DNA from: JAEKLB01 sp050249235
GTDB taxonomy: Bacteria > Actinomycetota > Acidimicrobiia > Acidimicrobiales > CADCSY01
Direction: 5' to 3'
Length of the DNA stretch: 48,539 bases
Assembly: GCA_050249235.1 (NCBI GenBank)
Contig: JBFWQW010000011.1
Span: forward strand, 1 to 48,539
Part shown: one piece after another, positions 40,523 through 48,539 of the stretch
Layout: each line of letters opens with the position of its first letter
Numbering within the stretch: the stretch's first letter is position 1
Made by a program: the position numbers and the translations under genes
The notes under the pieces: generated by a model
Told to the model about the DNA's origin: nothing
The model's database searches: none
The model's input: the letters and a program-made list of their open reading frames with translations, nothing else

Positions 40523-41470
40523 ATGGGCACCTTGATCCTGCGTCGCCTGTTGACGCTGATACCGACGATGCTCATCGTCTCGTTCGGCGTCTACGGCCTC
40601 ATCACCCTGATCCCGGGCGACGCTGCCGTGCAGCTCGCGGGTGGCATCAACGCCACGCCGGAGAAGGTCGAGGAGGTGAGGGAGCAGCTCGGCCTCGACG
40701 ACCCGTTCATCACCCAGTACTGGAACTGGCTGAAGGACGCCGTCACCGGCGACCTCGGCCAGTCGCTCACCACCGGCAAGTCGGTCACCAGCGAGATCCG
40801 CCAGGCCTTCCCCGTGACGCTGAGCATCGTCGCCGCCGGGCTCGCCTTCGGCCTCATCTTCGGCATCCCCGCCGGGATCCTCGCCGGCATGCGCCCGGGC
40901 AGCCGGCTCGACCGTGGCCTCATCTCGGCGACCACGCTCTCGAACGCCATCCCCTCGTTCTTCCTGGCGATGCTCCTCATCACGGTCTTCGCCATCAACT
41001 TGAAGTGGTTCCCCGCCCTCGGCTTCACGCGGATCACCGATGATCCCGTGCAATGGCTGAAGGCGGTGACGCTGCCGGCCATCGGCATCGGGCTCGGGGT
41101 GGCCGGCACCCAGGCCCGCCAGGTGCGCGCCGCCCTCGCCGACGTCATGGGCTCGGCCTACGTGCGCACCGCCTGGTCGATGGGCGCCGACACCCGCACG
41201 GTCGTCACGAAGCACGCCTTGAAGAACGCCGCCATCCCGGCCATCACCGTGATCGGACTCCAGCTCGGCGGCCTGCTCGGTGGTGCCGTGCTGGTCGAGC
41301 AGATCTTCTCCATCCCCGGCCTGGGCACGTACATCCTCCAGGCCATCTACGCCTTCAACCTCCCGGTCATCCAGGGGGTGGCGCTCATGTTCGTGATCAT
41401 CAACGTCATGATCAGCCTGATCATCGACATCAGCTACGGGTTCTTGGACCCCAGGGTGCGTGTCTCGTGA
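40523..41470 (+). CDS. Peptide/nickel-type ABC transporter permease (DppB-like)
   Basis: A 315-residue permease; GAGGGGAGAGTC precedes the ATG. Six membrane segments, the first at residues 9-29, the DppB-type outside domain (GGINATPEKVEEVREQLGL, DLGQSLTTGKSV) and an EAA loop (AYVRTAWSMGADTRTVVTKHALKNA). It overlaps the next gene by 4 bases. No substrate-binding protein gene lies beside the operon, so the substrate, most likely oligopeptides, is uncertain. Confidence 0.9.
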   Translation: MGTLILRRLLTLIPTMLIVSFGVYGLITLIPGDAAVQLAGGINATPEKVEEVREQLGLDDPFITQYWNWLKDAVTGDLGQSLTTGKSVTSEIRQAFPVTLSIVAAGLAFGLIFGIPAGILAGMRPGSRLDRGLISATTLSNAIPSFFLAMLLITVFAINLKWFPALGFTRITDDPVQWLKAVTLPAIGIGLGVAGTQARQVRAALADVMGSAYVRTAWSMGADTRTVVTKHALKNAAIPAITVIGLQLGGLLGGAVLVEQIFSIPGLGTYILQAIYAFNLPVIQGVALMFVIINVMISLIIDISYGFLDPRVRVS

Positions 41471-43512
41471 GCGATATCGATCGTGTCCGTGCCAATGCCG
41501 AGTCCGAGACGGTGACCACCGGCTCGCCGGCGACCACCGGCCTGGGCTCCCGGGCCGCGGCCGTCGGCGACGAGGTGCTGGTCTCGACGCCCGGCATGTG
41601 GAAGCGGGCCTGGCGCCGCCTCCTGCGCAACCCCGTCGGGATGGTGGCCCTCACGTGGATCGTGCTGATGGTGCTGCTCGCCTTCATCGGGCCGACCATC
41701 GCCCCGAAGGACCCGGCCGAGCAGTTCCTCCGGGACCGCTTCGCCGGCCCGTCGGGCGAGTACCTCCTCGGCACCGACGATCTCGGCCGTGACGTGTTCA
41801 GCCGCATCCTGGTCGGCACCCGCGTCACCGTCCGGTCGGGCTTCCAGACCGCGGCCATGGCCATGGCCGCGGCCGTGCCGCTCGGGCTCCTGGCCGGCTA
41901 CCTGGGCGGGAAGTTCGACCTGGTGCTGCTCCGGGTGATGGACGCCATCAACAGCTTCCCGGCCCTGATCCTGGCCTTGTCGATCGCCGCCGTCCTCGGA
42001 CCAGGCATCAACAACGCCATGATCGCCATCACCATCGTCATCATCCCGGGCTTCACCCGCATCATCCGAGGACAGACGCTGGCGCTCCGCGAGGAGCCCT
42101 ACATCGAGGCCTCCAGATCGATCGGCACCAAGTCCGGCACCATCGTGCGCAAGCGGGTGCTGCCGGGCGTGCTCTCGCCGCTGATCGTCGCCGGGTCGAT
42201 CCTCATCGGTGGCGCCATGCTCGCCGAGGCCGGCCTGTCCTTCCTCGGCCTCGGGGCCCAGCCGCCGGCGCCGTCGTGGGGCAACATGCTCCAGCGGGGC
42301 TTCGGCTACATCAACACCGAGCCGCTGCTCATGTTCTTCCCGGGGTTGATGATCACGTTGACCATCCTCTCCTTCAACATGTTCGGCGACGCCCTGCGGG
42401 ACTCGCTCAGCCTCATCGACATCAAGCCCCCGAAGGGCATGAAGCGGGGCCGGCTCGGCATCACGTCGGCCGAGCCCGTCCGCGATCTCGACCCGGCGAG
42501 GCCGGCGCCGGATCCGGCGACGGCGATCCTGTCGGTGCGCAACCTGAGCGTGGCCTTCAACACCCCGGCCGGCTCGCTGACCGTCGTGACCGACGTCTCC
42601 TTCGACGTGGCTCCCGGCGAGGTCCTCGGCCTCGTCGGCGAGAGCGGCTGCGGCAAGTCGGTCACCTCCTCGGCCATCATGCGGCTCATCCAGTCGCCGC
42701 CCGGCCGCATCACCAAGGGCGAGGTCTACTTCGACGGCGTCGACCTGCTCGGCAAGTCGCTGGAGGAGATGCGCAAGCTGCGGGGCACCGAGATCTCCAT
42801 GGTGTTCCAGGACCCCATGAGCGCCCTCAACCCGGCGTTCACCATCGGCAACCAGATGACCGAGGTCATCCGCCGGCACCAGGGCTTCAACAAGGCCCAG
42901 GCCGAGGAGCGGGCGGCCGAGCTGCTCAGCCTGGTCGGCATCCCCGACGCCCGGGCCCGCCTCGCCGAGTACCCCCACCGGTTCTCGGGCGGCATGCGCC
43001 AGCGGGTGCTGATCGCCATGGCGCTCTCGAACAACCCCCGCCTGGTGATCGCCGACGAGCCGACCACGGCCCTCGACGTCACCGTCCAGGCCCAGATCCT
43101 CGACCTGCTGAAGAAGCTCCAGACGGAGCTCGGCATGGCGATGATCTTCGTCACCCACGACCTCGGCGTCGTGGCCGACATCTGCGACCGGGTGGCGGTC
43201 ATGTACGCCGGCGAGATCGTGGAGCAGGGCAAGGTCCACGACCTGTTCGCCAACCCCAGGCACCCGTACACGCGGGCGCTGCTCGGCGCCATCCCGCAGC
43301 TGGCCGAGGCCGGCGAGCGGCTGACGTCGATCCCGGGCACGGTCCCGCCGCCGCCGTTGTGGCCCACCGGCTGCCGGTTCAGCACCCGGTGCGACTTCGT
43401 CACGCCCGCCTGCACGGAGGCACCGGTCGAGCTCGAGAACGTCGGCGGGCAGTTCGTCCGCTGCATCCGCCACGACGAGCTGGCCATGGTCCAGGAAGGT
43501 GCGGTGCGATGA
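41467..43512 (+). CDS. Fused ABC transporter permease-ATPase (DppC-DppD fusion)
   Basis: A 681-residue protein in one frame. Residues about 1-330 are a DppC-like permease (RNPVGMVALTWIVLMVLLAF, GTDDLGRDVFSRILVGTR, EAA loop EPYIEASRSIGTKSGTIV). After a 25-residue linker (EPVRDLDPARPAPDPATA) comes a DppD-like ATPase: ESGCGKSVTSSA, FQDPMSALNPAFTIG, FSGGMRQRVLIAMAL, IADEPTTALDVT, FVTHDLG, and the Cys-rich end (GCRFSTRCDFVTPAC). No stop or start codon pattern suggests a missed frameshift. It overlaps both neighbours by 4 bases. Confidence 0.9.
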   Translation: MSDIDRVRANAESETVTTGSPATTGLGSRAAAVGDEVLVSTPGMWKRAWRRLLRNPVGMVALTWIVLMVLLAFIGPTIAPKDPAEQFLRDRFAGPSGEYLLGTDDLGRDVFSRILVGTRVTVRSGFQTAAMAMAAAVPLGLLAGYLGGKFDLVLLRVMDAINSFPALILALSIAAVLGPGINNAMIAITIVIIPGFTRIIRGQTLALREEPYIEASRSIGTKSGTIVRKRVLPGVLSPLIVAGSILIGGAMLAEAGLSFLGLGAQPPAPSWGNMLQRGFGYINTEPLLMFFPGLMITLTILSFNMFGDALRDSLSLIDIKPPKGMKRGRLGITSAEPVRDLDPARPAPDPATAILSVRNLSVAFNTPAGSLTVVTDVSFDVAPGEVLGLVGESGCGKSVTSSAIMRLIQSPPGRITKGEVYFDGVDLLGKSLEEMRKLRGTEISMVFQDPMSALNPAFTIGNQMTEVIRRHQGFNKAQAEERAAELLSLVGIPDARARLAEYPHRFSGGMRQRVLIAMALSNNPRLVIADEPTTALDVTVQAQILDLLKKLQTELGMAMIFVTHDLGVVADICDRVAVMYAGEIVEQGKVHDLFANPRHPYTRALLGAIPQLAEAGERLTSIPGTVPPPPLWPTGCRFSTRCDFVTPACTEAPVELENVGGQFVRCIRHDELAMVQEGAVR

Positions 43513-44564
43513 CCTCGACCACCACCCCCGGCACGACCGCCACCGAGGCGCTGCCCCTCGCCCGCATGGAGGGCATCACCAAGCACTTCCCGATCAAGAC
43601 GGGGCTGATGCAGCGCACGGTCGGCCACGTTCGGGCCGTCGACGGCGTCGACCTCACGATCGGCGTGGGCACCAGCATGGGCCTGGTCGGCGAGTCCGGC
43701 TCGGGGAAGTCGACGCTCGGCCGGCTCATGCTCCGGCTCATCGAGCCCACGTCGGGCACGGTGACCTTCGAGGACACGGACGTCACCAAGCTGTCGGGCG
43801 GTGCCCTGCGGCGGCTGCGCCGCCACATGCAGATGGTCTTCCAGGACCCGTACTCCTCGATGGACCCCCGCAGCTACGTGGCCGACGCGGTGGCCGAGCC
43901 GCTGCGCTCGCAGCTGGGGATGCGGGGCAGCGAGCTCGACGACCGCGTCGCCGAGCTGTTCCGTCTCGTGGGCCTCAGCCCGAGCTACCGGGGCCGGTTC
44001 CCGCACGAGTTCTCCGGCGGCCAGCTCCAGCGGCTCGCCGTGGCCCGGGCCCTGGCCACGAACCCCCGTCTGGTGGTCTGCGACGAGCCGGTGAGCTCGC
44101 TCGACGTGTCCACCCGGGCCGAGGTGATCAACCTCCTCGCCGACCTCCAGGACCAGCTCGGCATCGCCTACCTGTTCATCGCCCACGACCTCGGTGTCGT
44201 GCGCCACGTGAGCGACCGCATCGCGGTGATGTACCTGGGCCGCATCGTCGAGGAGGGCGACGCCGAGGTGGTCTACAGCTCGCCCCGGCATCCCTACACC
44301 CAGGCGCTCCTGTCCGCCATCCCGGTGCCGGATCCGGTCCTCCAGCGGGGCCGCGAGCGCATCGTGCTCCAGGGCGAGCTCCCGTCGCCGGCCAACCCGC
44401 CGTCGGGCTGCCACTTCCACACCCGTTGCATCCACGTCATGGACGTCTGCCGGACGGTCGATCCTCCGGTGTCGTACATGAGCGACGGCACCCGGGTGTA
44501 CTGCCACCTGTTCCCGCCGTCCGAGGCCACGCCGGTGTCGCTCAACGGAGCCGCCGCCCACTGA
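43509..44564 (+). CDS. Peptide ABC transporter ATPase (DppF/OppF-like)
   Basis: A 351-residue ATPase coupled to the fusion gene by ATGA. Walker A GESGSGKST, FQDPYSSMDPRSYV, signature FSGGQLQRLAVARAL, CDEPVSSLDVS, FIAHDLGVV, and the C-terminal HPYTQALLSAIPVPD with a Cys-containing oligopeptide-family end (GCHFHTRCIHVMDVC). With the fusion's ATPase it forms the heterodimeric motor. A strong hairpin follows 20 bases after the stop. Confidence 0.92.
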   Translation: MTSTTTPGTTATEALPLARMEGITKHFPIKTGLMQRTVGHVRAVDGVDLTIGVGTSMGLVGESGSGKSTLGRLMLRLIEPTSGTVTFEDTDVTKLSGGALRRLRRHMQMVFQDPYSSMDPRSYVADAVAEPLRSQLGMRGSELDDRVAELFRLVGLSPSYRGRFPHEFSGGQLQRLAVARALATNPRLVVCDEPVSSLDVSTRAEVINLLADLQDQLGIAYLFIAHDLGVVRHVSDRIAVMYLGRIVEEGDAEVVYSSPRHPYTQALLSAIPVPDPVLQRGRERIVLQGELPSPANPPSGCHFHTRCIHVMDVCRTVDPPVSYMSDGTRVYCHLFPPSEATPVSLNGAAAH

Positions 44565-44584
44565 CGGGCGTGGCCTCCAGATCG

Positions 44585-44629
44585 CCCCACCAGCCGTGGT
44601 CGCCCTCCTGGCGTCCACGGCTGGTGGGG
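44585..44629. terminator. Perfect 15-bp inverted repeat after the peptide transporter operon
   Basis: CCCCACCAGCCGTGG (44585-44599) and CCACGGCTGGTGGGG (44615-44629) are exact reverse complements with a 15-base loop that itself can pair CGCC with GGCG. It lies between the convergent dppF-like and GNAT genes, so it is a bidirectional terminator candidate without a U-tract. Confidence 0.75.
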
Positions 44630-44673
44630 TCACACGCCTGCCGGGGGTCGAGGCGTCGCCCGGCGGGCGCTCG

Positions 44674-45753
44674 TCACGGGCCGCCGGCGGCGACCGGGGG
44701 TTCGGCGGGGTGCCCCGTGCGGGCCGGCCCGGCCAGGCGCCTGGTCGTCGCCCGGAGCGACAGGGCCAGGTTGACGGCGGGGGCCAGTGAGGGACGGGTG
44801 ACACGCCCGCTCAGGACCTGGGCGTCGCCGGTCTTGAAGCGCGTCTTGTACTCGTCCTCGCCCTTGCCGAGATCGACCCGTTCGACGCCGAGGTTGCCGA
44901 GCGCCTCCAGCAGTCGGAGGAAGAGCTGCTTGCCCGGCATGTAACGGCCGCGGTCCCGGTCGTAGGCGGGGAACCAGTAGACGAACTCACGTCGCGACCG
45001 GAGACCGAGGTGAGCCGCAACGAGCCGGTCACCGGCGTAGAGGGTGCTCAGCTGGCCGGTGCAGTGCGGGTCGCGGAGGTCGCGGAGGCGGTGGAGCAGC
45101 TCGACGTTCGCGGGGACGGCCAAGAGATCGCGTGCCCCCGTCCGCTCGAACTGCAGGCGCTTCCAGGCCAGGAGCTGCTCGAGAGCGGCATGGTCCGGAT
45201 CGTCGACGGCGAAGCGCAGCTCGCCCATCTCCCGTTCGGCCCGCCGGGCCAGGTTCGCCAGCTGTGCCACCAGCTTCGACCGGCCGCGGAGATCCTCCAG
45301 GTAGCGCCCGGCCCCCCCGGCCAGGTCGACGACGGGAGCGGCGTCCCGCCCCGTCACCTCGGTGAGGGCGGCCCCCTGGCTCTCCGCCAGGTGGTCGAAG
45401 GCGACGAGACGGAGGCCGGCTGCCCCGGTCAGGCGGTAGAGCGGCACCAGGTCCTCGAAGTGGTCGGTGACCACTGCCTGGGCCGAGCTCATCGGCCACC
45501 CCACGGGACGGGCGGCGTACCACCCCCGGCGCTCGTAGGGGAGGAACGACAGGCCCCGGGCCGTCGCCGCCACCGCCACCCGCACACCCGGTCGGACGCG
45601 GGCGACCGTCGACACGTACGCCGGTGCCAGGAACGGGCTGCCCAGACCAGGGGCCGTGTCCAACAGCTCCTGCCAACGTTCGACCTCGGCCGCGGTCAAG
45701 GCCGACGGCGAGACCTCACGAACCCGTACGGCGGGGACCCGGGCTCGTCGCAC
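44674..45753 (-). CDS. GNAT/FemAB-like acyltransferase (CelD-like)
   Basis: A 359-residue protein with the double-GNAT architecture of COG5653/Acetyltransf_6 proteins. N-terminal part: WQELLDTAPGLGSPFLAPAYVSTVARVRPGVRVAVA. C-terminal part: LLAWKRLQFERTGARDLL, LSTLYAGDRLVAAHLGLRSRREFVYWFPAYD, then PGKQLFLRLLEALGNLGVERVDLGKGEDEYKTRFKTG. Such proteins act in envelope polysaccharide or peptidoglycan-like transfer reactions. It starts at GTG 45753. Context gives no pathway. Confidence 0.8.
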   Translation of the reverse strand: MRRARVPAVRVREVSPSALTAAEVERWQELLDTAPGLGSPFLAPAYVSTVARVRPGVRVAVAATARGLSFLPYERRGWYAARPVGWPMSSAQAVVTDHFEDLVPLYRLTGAAGLRLVAFDHLAESQGAALTEVTGRDAAPVVDLAGGAGRYLEDLRGRSKLVAQLANLARRAEREMGELRFAVDDPDHAALEQLLAWKRLQFERTGARDLLAVPANVELLHRLRDLRDPHCTGQLSTLYAGDRLVAAHLGLRSRREFVYWFPAYDRDRGRYMPGKQLFLRLLEALGNLGVERVDLGKGEDEYKTRFKTGDAQVLSGRVTRPSLAPAVNLALSLRATTRRLAGPARTGHPAEPPVAAGGP

Positions 45754-45840
45754 CCGGGCATCTTGTCACCCGTCGCCCGGGTCGTCAGCGCCGACGGGAC
45801 GATCGCCGGGAGGGCTTCCGGGTGGTCGGGAGGCGCCGGG

Positions 45841-47283
45841 TCAGCCCGACGTGGCGACGAGCGGGGCGGGCAGGTCGGTGGTGCCCGTGAGGTAGCGGTC
45901 GACGGCCGCCGCGCACGACCGGCCCTCGGCGATGGCCCACACGATCAGGCTCTGCCCCCGCCCCATGTCGCCGGCGACGAACACGCCGGCGACGTCGGTG
46001 GCCCAGCGCTCGTCGCGGCCGACGTTGCCCCGGGGCGTCAGCGACACGCCGAGCTGGGCGAGGAGGCCGTCCGGCTCGGGCCCGACGAAGCCCATGGCGA
46101 GGAGCACCAGTTCGCACTCGAGCTCGAAGTCGGAGCCCTCGACCTTGGCGAACTGGCCGTCGATCAGCTGCACCTCGTGGGCCCGGAGGCCCCGGACATG
46201 GCCGCCGTCGTCGCCGAGGAAGCGCTCGGTGTTCACCGAGAAGATCCGCTCACCGCCCTCCTCGTGGGCCGACGAGGTGCGGTAGACGAGCGGCCAGGTG
46301 GGCCACGGGGTCGAGTCGGGCCGGGTGTCCGGCGGCCTCGGCATGATCTCGAACTGGTGGATCTCCCGGGCTCCCTGGCGGTGGGCGGTGCCCAGGCAGT
46401 CGGCACCGGTGTCACCACCGCCGATGATCACCACCCGCTTGCCGGACGCGTCGATGGGGGACCGGGCCAGGTCGCCCTCCTGCACCCGGTTGGCCAGCGG
46501 CAGGTACTCCATCGCCTGGTGGATCCCGGCGAGCTCGCGGCCCGGCACGGGCAGGTCGCGGGCCACGGTCGAGCCCCCGGCCAGCACGATGGCGTCGTAC
46601 CCAGCCCGCAGGGCGGCGCCGTCGACGTCGCGGCCGACGTCGACCCCGGTCCGGAGCTCGGTGCCCTCGGCCCGCATCTGGTCGAGCCGGCGGTCGAGCA
46701 CCCGTTTCTCCATCTTGAACTCCGGGATGCCGTACCGGAGGAGGCCGCCGAGGCGATCGGCCCGCTCGAGCACCACGACGTCGTGGCCGGCCCGGGTGAG
46801 CTGCTGGGCGGCGGCCAGGCCGGCCGGGCCGGACCCGACGACGGCGACCCGCTTGCCGGTGCGGACCTCGGGGACCTTCGGCACGATCCAACCCTCGTCG
46901 AAGGCCCGATCGACGATGCTGACCTCGACCTGCTTGATCGTGACCGGGTCCTGGTTGATGCCGAGGACGCAGGCCGCCTCGCACGGGGCCGGACAGAGCC
47001 GGCCCGTGAACTCGGGGAAGTTGTTCGTGGCGTGGAGCCGCTCGATCGCCTCCCGCCAGTGGTCCCGGTAGACGAGGTCGTTCCAGTCCGGGATGAGGTT
47101 GCCCAGCGGGCAGCCGTTGTTGCAGAAGGGGATGCCGCAGTCCATGCACCGCGACGCCTGGACGCGGAGGTCGGCATCGGCGAACGGCTCGTACACCTCC
47201 TTCCAGTCGCGGAGCCGGACCGGCACCGGGCGGCGCCGGGGCGTGGCCCGCCCGTGCTTCAGGAAGCCGGACACGTCACCCAT
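45841..47283 (-). CDS. gltD: Glutamate synthase small subunit
   Basis: A 480-residue FAD/NADPH oxidoreductase. The N-terminus has the iron-sulfur Cys pattern (ASRCMDCGIPFCNNGCPLGN and LCPAPCEAACVLGIN). VAVVGSGPAGLAAAQQL binds FAD and VVIIGGGDTGADC binds NADPH; VAGVFVAGDMGRGQSLIVWAI is the terminal FAD motif. It passes electrons from NADPH to GltB in glutamate synthesis from glutamine and 2-oxoglutarate. Its start overlaps the gltB stop by 8 bases. Confidence 0.95.
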   Translation of the reverse strand: MGDVSGFLKHGRATPRRRPVPVRLRDWKEVYEPFADADLRVQASRCMDCGIPFCNNGCPLGNLIPDWNDLVYRDHWREAIERLHATNNFPEFTGRLCPAPCEAACVLGINQDPVTIKQVEVSIVDRAFDEGWIVPKVPEVRTGKRVAVVGSGPAGLAAAQQLTRAGHDVVVLERADRLGGLLRYGIPEFKMEKRVLDRRLDQMRAEGTELRTGVDVGRDVDGAALRAGYDAIVLAGGSTVARDLPVPGRELAGIHQAMEYLPLANRVQEGDLARSPIDASGKRVVIIGGGDTGADCLGTAHRQGAREIHQFEIMPRPPDTRPDSTPWPTWPLVYRTSSAHEEGGERIFSVNTERFLGDDGGHVRGLRAHEVQLIDGQFAKVEGSDFELECELVLLAMGFVGPEPDGLLAQLGVSLTPRGNVGRDERWATDVAGVFVAGDMGRGQSLIVWAIAEGRSCAAAVDRYLTGTTDLPAPLVATSG

Positions 47284-48539
47284 GCGCTGCAGCCATGATC
47301 GCCTCGTCCACGTCGAGTCCCCGCTCCTCTGCGTCGCGGGCCGCCGTGAGCACCCGCTTGTAGTCCTTCGGCATCACCTTCGAGAAGTGGCGGACCTCCT
47401 CGTGCCAGGCGTTGAGGAGGCGCCCGGCCACGGTCGAGCCCGTCTCGGTCTCGTGCCGGCGCACGATGGCCCGCAGCTCGTCCCGGTCGTCGTCGTCGAG
47501 CGGGTCGAGGTCGACCAGCTCGAGGTTCACCCGCTGGGCGAAGGTGTCGTCGGGGTCGTACACGTAGGCCACCCCGCCCGACATGCCGGCCGCGAAGTTC
47601 CGGCCGGTCGGGCCGAGCACGACGGCCCGGCCCCCGGTCATGTACTCGCAGGCGTGGTCGCCCACGCCCTCGACGACCGCGGTCGCCCCCGAGTTCCGGA
47701 CGCAGAACCGCTCGCCCACGACGCCCCGGAAGAAGGCCTCGCCAGCGGTGGCGCCGTAGAGCAGGACGTTGCCGGCGATGACGTTCTCCTCGGCCACCAG
47801 CGGCGAGATGATCGGCGGCCGGACGACCAGGCGACCGCCCGACAGCCCCTTGCCGGCGTAGTCGTTGGTGTCGCCCTCGAGGCGGATGGTGATGCCCTTC
47901 GGGAGGAAGGCGCCCAGGCTCTGGCCGGCCGATCCCGTGAGGGCGATCTCGATCGTGTCGTCGTCCAGGCCGGTCGCGCCGCGGAGGCGGGTGAGGGTGG
48001 AGCCCAGCATCGTGCCGACGGTCCGGTTGACGTTGCGCACCGGCAGCTCGATCGACACCTTCTCGCCCCGCTCGAGCGCCGGCTCGGACAACCGGATGAG
48101 CTCGTTGTCGAGGGCCCGGTCGAGGCCGTGGTCCTGCGAGGTGGTGCGGTGCAGGGCCGTGCCCGGCGCCAGGTCGGGCACGTGGAGGATGGGGGAGAGG
48201 TCGAGCCCGCTCGCTTTCCAGTGGTCCACGGCGGCGGCGACGTCGAGGCACTCGGCGTGGCCGACCGCCTCCTCGAGGGTCCGGAAGCCGAGCTCGGCCA
48301 GCAGCTCCCGCACCTCTTCGGCGATGTACTCGAAGAAGGTGACGACGAACTCCGGCTTGCCGCTGAAGCGCTTGCGCAGCTCGGGGTTCTGGGTGGCGAC
48401 GCCCACCGGGCAGGTGTCGAGGTGGCAGACGCGCATCATCACGCAGCCGGACACGACCAGCGGCGCGGTGGCGAAGCCGAACTCCTCGGCGCCGAGGAGC
48501 GCGGCCACCACCACGTCGCGGCCTGTCTTGAGCTGGCCG
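47276..48539 (-). CDS. gltB: Glutamate synthase large subunit, C-terminal part (truncated by window edge)
   Basis: Only the last 420 residues are in view; the frame stays open to the edge, reading GQLKTGRDVVVAALLGAEEFGF there. It contains the end of the FMN-binding domain with the [3Fe-4S] cysteines (CVMMRVCHLDTCPVG, Cx5Cx4C) and the C-terminal beta-helix, with Gly repeats such as GGRLVVRPP, GNVLLYGATAGEAFFRG and GGRAVVLGPTGRNFAAGMSGG. It catalyses the synthase reaction using electrons from GltD. The gltB-gltD order with overlap implies one operon. Confidence 0.95.
   Translation of the reverse strand, partial: GQLKTGRDVVVAALLGAEEFGFATAPLVVSGCVMMRVCHLDTCPVGVATQNPELRKRFSGKPEFVVTFFEYIAEEVRELLAELGFRTLEEAVGHAECLDVAAAVDHWKASGLDLSPILHVPDLAPGTALHRTTSQDHGLDRALDNELIRLSEPALERGEKVSIELPVRNVNRTVGTMLGSTLTRLRGATGLDDDTIEIALTGSAGQSLGAFLPKGITIRLEGDTNDYAGKGLSGGRLVVRPPIISPLVAEENVIAGNVLLYGATAGEAFFRGVVGERFCVRNSGATAVVEGVGDHACEYMTGGRAVVLGPTGRNFAAGMSGGVAYVYDPDDTFAQRVNLELVDLDPLDDDDRDELRAIVRRHETETGSTVAGRLLNAWHEEVRHFSKVMPKDYKRVLTAARDAEERGLDVDEAIMAAAHG

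Noticed and set aside
41467..43512. Missed frameshift or stop creating a false permease-ATPase fusion
   Set aside because: The frame is continuous, the linker has normal codon usage and such fusions are known in actinobacteria.

Overview
The window is very GC-rich DNA from an actinobacterium. Genes are dense, often start with GTG or TTG, and overlap by 4 bases (GTGA or ATGA) inside operons. The gene set fits Actinomycetota, probably Acidimicrobiia: an F420-type luciferase-like oxidoreductase, a mycothiol-isomerase-like (TIGR03086) protein, two-subunit B12-dependent methylmalonyl-CoA mutase, a SigK-like ECF sigma/anti-sigma pair, and many acyl-CoA and P450 enzymes. The class is an inference from gene content, not from a marker gene. 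I found no rRNA, tRNA, CRISPR array, IS element or prophage gene.

Layout. 1-5.7 kb: a 5'-truncated M15 peptidase, a YceI protein, a toxin-antitoxin-like HTH/nucleotidyltransferase pair with a clear palindromic operator, an unusual isochorismatase homologue, a tiny ORF, a diiron oxidase-like protein and a membrane-anchored protein of unknown function. 5.7-8.9 kb: a Fur-family repressor divergent from a complete cbiMNQO cobalt/nickel ECF transporter. 8.9-12.4 kb (minus strand): two SDR-like proteins followed by the large and small methylmalonyl-CoA mutase subunits, so cobalt uptake lies beside a cobalamin enzyme. 12.5-16.5 kb: a TIGR03086 protein, then padR-modA-modB-modC for molybdate uptake, with a striking repeat array at the padR/modA junction. 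16.7-21 kb: an amidohydrolase, an ABC-F protein with a structured leader, and a secreted protein/lipoprotein pair. 21.2-24.6 kb: a solitary Mrr-like nuclease, a 20-bp tandem repeat, a frameshifted remnant of another ECF sigma factor, and a live anti-sigma/sigma/lipoprotein group.

24.7-32 kb is a catabolic island: a hydrolase and two divergent acyl-CoA dehydrogenases, then an LLM oxidoreductase, a flavin-reductase-like protein, an NTF2-like protein, a cytochrome P450 and a 71-residue four-cysteine protein resembling a high-potential iron-sulfur protein, all on the plus strand. It looks like an oxidative pathway for a lipid, steroid or terpenoid acid, with an unusual candidate electron carrier for the P450. 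32-40 kb is mostly housekeeping: PQQ-repeat lipoprotein, DEAD-box helicase, Na/Pi-like permease, 3-methyladenine glycosylase, aquaporin Z, small HAD protein and class I fumarase. 40.5-44.6 kb is a peptide ABC transporter with a fused permease-ATPase and no binding protein beside it. 44.7-48.5 kb holds a FemAB/GNAT-like protein and gltD-gltB, with gltB running off the window.

Several genes (944, 2650 minus, 15863 minus, 21181, 40239 minus) have a TANNNT hexamer ending only 6-8 bases before the start codon, suggesting leaderless transcription is common here. The only stretch over 300 bases without an intact gene is 22210-22518, which holds the 20-bp repeat and the sigma-factor remnant.
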